Assembly: GCA_035274425.1 (NCBI GenBank)
Contig: DATEOC010000088.1
Coordinates: 1-64,000 of the forward strand
Direction of reading: 5' to 3'
Source of the DNA: JADMIH01 sp035274425
GTDB lineage: Bacteria > Chloroflexota > Chloroflexia > QHBQ01 > JADMIH01
Length of the DNA stretch: 64,000 nt
The translations under genes and the position numbers were made by a program. The notes below the pieces were generated by a model. The model was given only the letters and a program-made list of their open reading frames with translations, was not told where the DNA came from and did no database searches. Positions 61,746 through 64,000 of the stretch are shown here, piece by piece (position 1 is the first letter of the stretch; the number at the start of each line of letters is the position of its first letter).

Positions 61746-62408
61746 ATGGAAACGACAATCCGGCCCAAGAACTTCAAACTCGCGCCCGATATTGAGGAAC
61801 AGGTGCAGAAGCGCATCGAGCGCCTCACGCGACACCTCGACAACCTCACCTCGGCAGAAGTGATAGTCTCCCAGCAGCCCGCGCGGCATACCGCCAACAG
61901 GTTCCAGTACGTCACCCAGGTCACGCTACACACGAGGCAGGGCGACCTGATACGCTCGGAGGTGTCTCATACGGAGCTTCTTACCGCGATTGACCAGTGC
62001 ATGGCGCACCTGGGGAGGCAGATAGACCGCTTCAAAGCCCGTTATGACAGGCGGCGCAAAGGGACTACAGGCATCGGCAAGATGTCGCCTCCTGCCAGCC
62101 AGCCGGCTACCGATGAGCCATCTGTGGTAGAGATGGCCGCGCCCGCCCGGCCCACTAATGATGATGGCTCCAGGCCTGGCACGAAAGAAATCCCCACCAA
62201 TGGCTCTCCCACAGAGGACGACCTGGGGAGCATCGTGCGGGTGAAGACTTTCAGCTTCAAGCCTATCTTCCCGGAAGATGCGATAGAGCAGATGGAGCTT
62301 CTGGGCCACAGCTTTTTCGTCTTCTGGAACGCCAGCGACGAGCGGGTGAATGTCATATATCGGCGAAATGATGGCAATTATGGATTGATACAGCCGGAGT
62401 TCGGTTAG
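61746..62408 (+). CDS. hpf: Ribosome hibernation promoting factor, long form
   Basis: The 220-aa protein dimerises 70S ribosomes into inactive 100S particles under starvation. The N-terminal HPF/YfiA domain (residues 1-100) has METTIRPKNFKLAPDIEEQV, DNLTSAEVIVSQQPARHT and HTELLTAIDQCMAHLGRQID. A linker of about 55 residues leads to the C-terminal dimerisation domain (IVRVKTFSFKPIFPEDAIEQ, LLGHSFFVFWNASDERVNVI). Both domains are typical of the long form. GGAGGAACTA is the ribosome binding site. Confidence 0.95.
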   Translation: METTIRPKNFKLAPDIEEQVQKRIERLTRHLDNLTSAEVIVSQQPARHTANRFQYVTQVTLHTRQGDLIRSEVSHTELLTAIDQCMAHLGRQIDRFKARYDRRRKGTTGIGKMSPPASQPATDEPSVVEMAAPARPTNDDGSRPGTKEIPTNGSPTEDDLGSIVRVKTFSFKPIFPEDAIEQMELLGHSFFVFWNASDERVNVIYRRNDGNYGLIQPEFG

Positions 62409-62455
62409 TCACCAGAGAATAGAAAGGGTTAGCCTCAGGCACGGAGATACCCAAG

Positions 62456-62764
62456 ATGAGCAGGATGCTTGATGAGGAGCTTCGGACATATGAGGAAAGG
62501 AAGCACGAGCTACTTGCCGGGTTTATGGGGAAATTCGTGCTCATCAAAGGTAGTGGCATCTTAGGTATCTTTGACACACAGGACGAGGCCATAGAGGGAG
62601 GCTATGACCGCCTGGGTAATGTGCCTTTTCTCGCGAAGGAGATAGCTGAAAGCGTAATACCCGAAGGTATTACCTTCACCGAGACAATATTTGCGCCTCC
62701 TCCTTCCGATATGGTGTCACTATCAGAAGATGGGGAGGCTTGGTCGCACCAAAGCATACCATAA
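62456..62764 (+). CDS. Small protein paired with a retropepsin-like protease
   Basis: The 102-aa protein is mostly helical at the start (LDEELRTYEERKHELLAGFM), then has GKFVLIKGSGILGIFDTQDE and AIEGGYDRLGNVPFLAKEI. No catalytic motif is present. It lies 48 bp after hpf and 44 bp before the protease gene in the same direction, so it is likely a partner or substrate of that protease. The family name is not known to me. Confidence 0.75.
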   Translation: MSRMLDEELRTYEERKHELLAGFMGKFVLIKGSGILGIFDTQDEAIEGGYDRLGNVPFLAKEIAESVIPEGITFTETIFAPPPSDMVSLSEDGEAWSHQSIP

Positions 62765-62808
62765 CGGAAGTTCCGTAAGGGGCTTATCTTTATGCCTCGG
62801 AAGTCTAG

Positions 62809-63243
62809 ATGCCAAGCTATAATGTATCGCCTGACCTCTTGCAGCGAGAAGGGCCTATAGTCCGCGCTGATGTAACGATAAGTGCTGCTCTTGAGAGGGC
62901 ATTAAGAGAGAGTAATCAATCTGTACCATCGCCTATTGCTGTTAGTGCTATCGTAGATACTGGTGCATGGCGAACTGTGATTCGCACAGATGTAATAAAC
63001 AGACTTGGAATAATGCCAACGGGACGTATATCTGTGCCCACAGCGTCCTCCCCCAATGTATCCAGCTTCGAATACTCTGTACGCATCATCCTCCAGGGAG
63101 AACGCCCTATCTCCGTGCTGGCCCTTGAACTTCCACTGGTTGGGCATCGGATAGAGTGTATCATCGGGCGCGATGTATTGCGGGCAGGCACGTTCACCTA
63201 CGATGGAGATACAGGAAACTATACTCTTAATCTCTCAAAGTGA
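62809..63243 (+). CDS. Retropepsin-like aspartic protease
   Basis: The 144-aa single-domain protease has the active-site motif AIVDTGAWRTVI (Asp50) and the companion ALELPLVGHRIECIIGRDVL, which forms the flap-end hydrophobic-hydrophobic-Gly-Arg-Asp motif of retroviral-type proteases. These act as homodimers, each supplying one Asp. The substrate is unknown; the gene immediately upstream is a candidate. A nucleotidyltransferase-like gene starts 9 bp downstream. Confidence 0.87.
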   Translation: MPSYNVSPDLLQREGPIVRADVTISAALERALRESNQSVPSPIAVSAIVDTGAWRTVIRTDVINRLGIMPTGRISVPTASSPNVSSFEYSVRIILQGERPISVLALELPLVGHRIECIIGRDVLRAGTFTYDGDTGNYTLNLSK

Positions 63244-63252
63244 GCGTTTTAG

Positions 63253-64000
63253 ATGACCTCAAGTGATCTCCCCACCCTACTGGTCTTCCAGGGTGGGGCT
63301 TTTCATGCCCCTACGCCGCTTGAAGCGCTGGTCGTGCAGGCTCAGCAGGCGGCTGCGCTTGATCTGCTCACTTTAGCGTCACGTAGCGATGCGTTTGCCC
63401 AGGTGGTGCTGGTGACAGACGATGACATGCTCGCGGCCTCGGCGACCTCCATTTTTCAAACAGCCTCACACGTGCGTCTTCAGATAGAGCGTAGTGAGGC
63501 GGACACTTTTCACTTCGGAGAAACGTTGCTGCGGGTCTGCAAAGGCCATGCCATTGAGCGCGTTGTCTATATCGGTGGTGGAGCGATGCCGCTCGGCACA
63601 ATTGAGGAGCTGGAGCGCCTGGCAGGCTCGGTGAGCGGAGCGGGGCATTGCGTGATGGCTAATAACCTCTACTCAGCCGACATGGTGGCTTTCTACCCTG
63701 CATCTGCCCTCGAACGTATCGAGCTTCCGCCGACGGACAATGACCTGGCATGGCGGCTATATTACCGGGCAGGTCTCCCGTACGCTGCTCTGCCACGCAC
63801 ACTAGCCACGCAGTTCGACATAGACACCCCCGCCGATCTCGCTACCCTGTGGCAGTCCACGAAGCGAGAGATGGATACGGGAGATGCGCACAGCCCGGCA
63901 GGTCTGTCGGCAGGCCCGCTTTTGTCTCAGCTACTGGCTGGCATCCCCCAGGCGATGCCACGCCTTGCTGAGAATATGGCTCACGTTTATGATATTATGT
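63253..64000 (+). CDS. Nucleotidyltransferase-like protein, 3' end outside window
   Basis: The frame from the ATG at 63253 stays open to the window edge (249 codons). The start MTSSDLPTLLVFQGGAFHAP, the middle VVLVTDDDMLAASATSIFQT, ERVVYIGGGAMPL and the FDIDTPADLATL motif match the Rossmann-like nucleotidyltransferase/glycosyltransferase-A family (MobA/CofC type), in which the last motif closes the substrate pocket. It lies 9 bp after the retropepsin stop in the same direction without a ribosome binding site of its own, so coupled translation is likely. The substrate is not identifiable. Confidence 0.65.
   Translation, partial: MTSSDLPTLLVFQGGAFHAPTPLEALVVQAQQAAALDLLTLASRSDAFAQVVLVTDDDMLAASATSIFQTASHVRLQIERSEADTFHFGETLLRVCKGHAIERVVYIGGGAMPLGTIEELERLAGSVSGAGHCVMANNLYSADMVAFYPASALERIELPPTDNDLAWRLYYRAGLPYAALPRTLATQFDIDTPADLATLWQSTKREMDTGDAHSPAGLSAGPLLSQLLAGIPQAMPRLAENMAHVYDIM

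Overview
The window looks like chromosomal DNA of a bacterium from the phylum Chloroflexota; this is inferred, not proven. The grounds are secreted beta-propeller proteins ending in cysteine-rich SLH triplets and Thr/Pro linkers, a CHAT/STAND/TPR protein, cyanophycin genes, an archaeal-type class I aldolase, ThyX instead of ThyA, and intergenic DNA full of short-period repeats and long palindromes. Most genes are housekeeping and the coding density is high. There are two tRNAs and no rRNA, CRISPR array, phage or complete insertion sequence. || Layout. 1-7,600: SLH-type surface proteins, recQ, small membrane proteins and an ABM-fold monooxygenase. 7,800-16,800: the protein-targeting and chromosome block ffh, a methyltransferase, ftsY, a helical membrane protein and smc, all on the minus strand. 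17,000-21,400: hairpins with a shared loop, a decayed gene and a large CHAT-STAND-TPR gene. 21,500-30,000: ftsH, a polytopic glycosyltransferase-like protein and two secreted proteins. 30,000-35,400: selA, tgt, queG and thyX. 35,700-43,000: a TPM-domain coiled-coil protein, a VapBC-like pair and two M16 peptidase subunits. 43,000-53,100: tRNA-Pro, a broken HNH gene, LOG, a PIG-L deacetylase, an ABC exporter pair, TPR proteins and an aldolase. 53,100-54,000: a zinc-ribbon gene followed by a SelW-like gene with an in-frame TGA at the selenocysteine position. 54,200-64,000: acetyltransferase, pentapeptide-repeat protein, cphA-cphB, tRNA-Arg, hpf, a retropepsin-like protease with a small partner, and a nucleotidyltransferase-like gene cut by the window edge. 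|| How the parts connect. selA and the SelW-like gene imply active selenocysteine decoding, although selB, selD and tRNA-Sec are not in this window. tgt and queG serve queuosine modification of tRNA. ffh, ftsY and ftsH serve membrane-protein targeting and turnover. cphA and cphB make and break the nitrogen store cyanophycin. || The most striking non-genic feature is a mosaic of repeat modules: heptamers such as GTCGTCT, a GTGAAACGTGATGCG unit, CACAAAGA-like units and CTTGGCG-like units. They are arranged as composite palindromes. They repeatedly begin within a few bases of stop codons, supply the C-terminal codons and stop of at least two proteins, and sit in frame inside one membrane-protein gene. 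A second family consists of four hairpins with unrelated stems but the same 14-nt loop.
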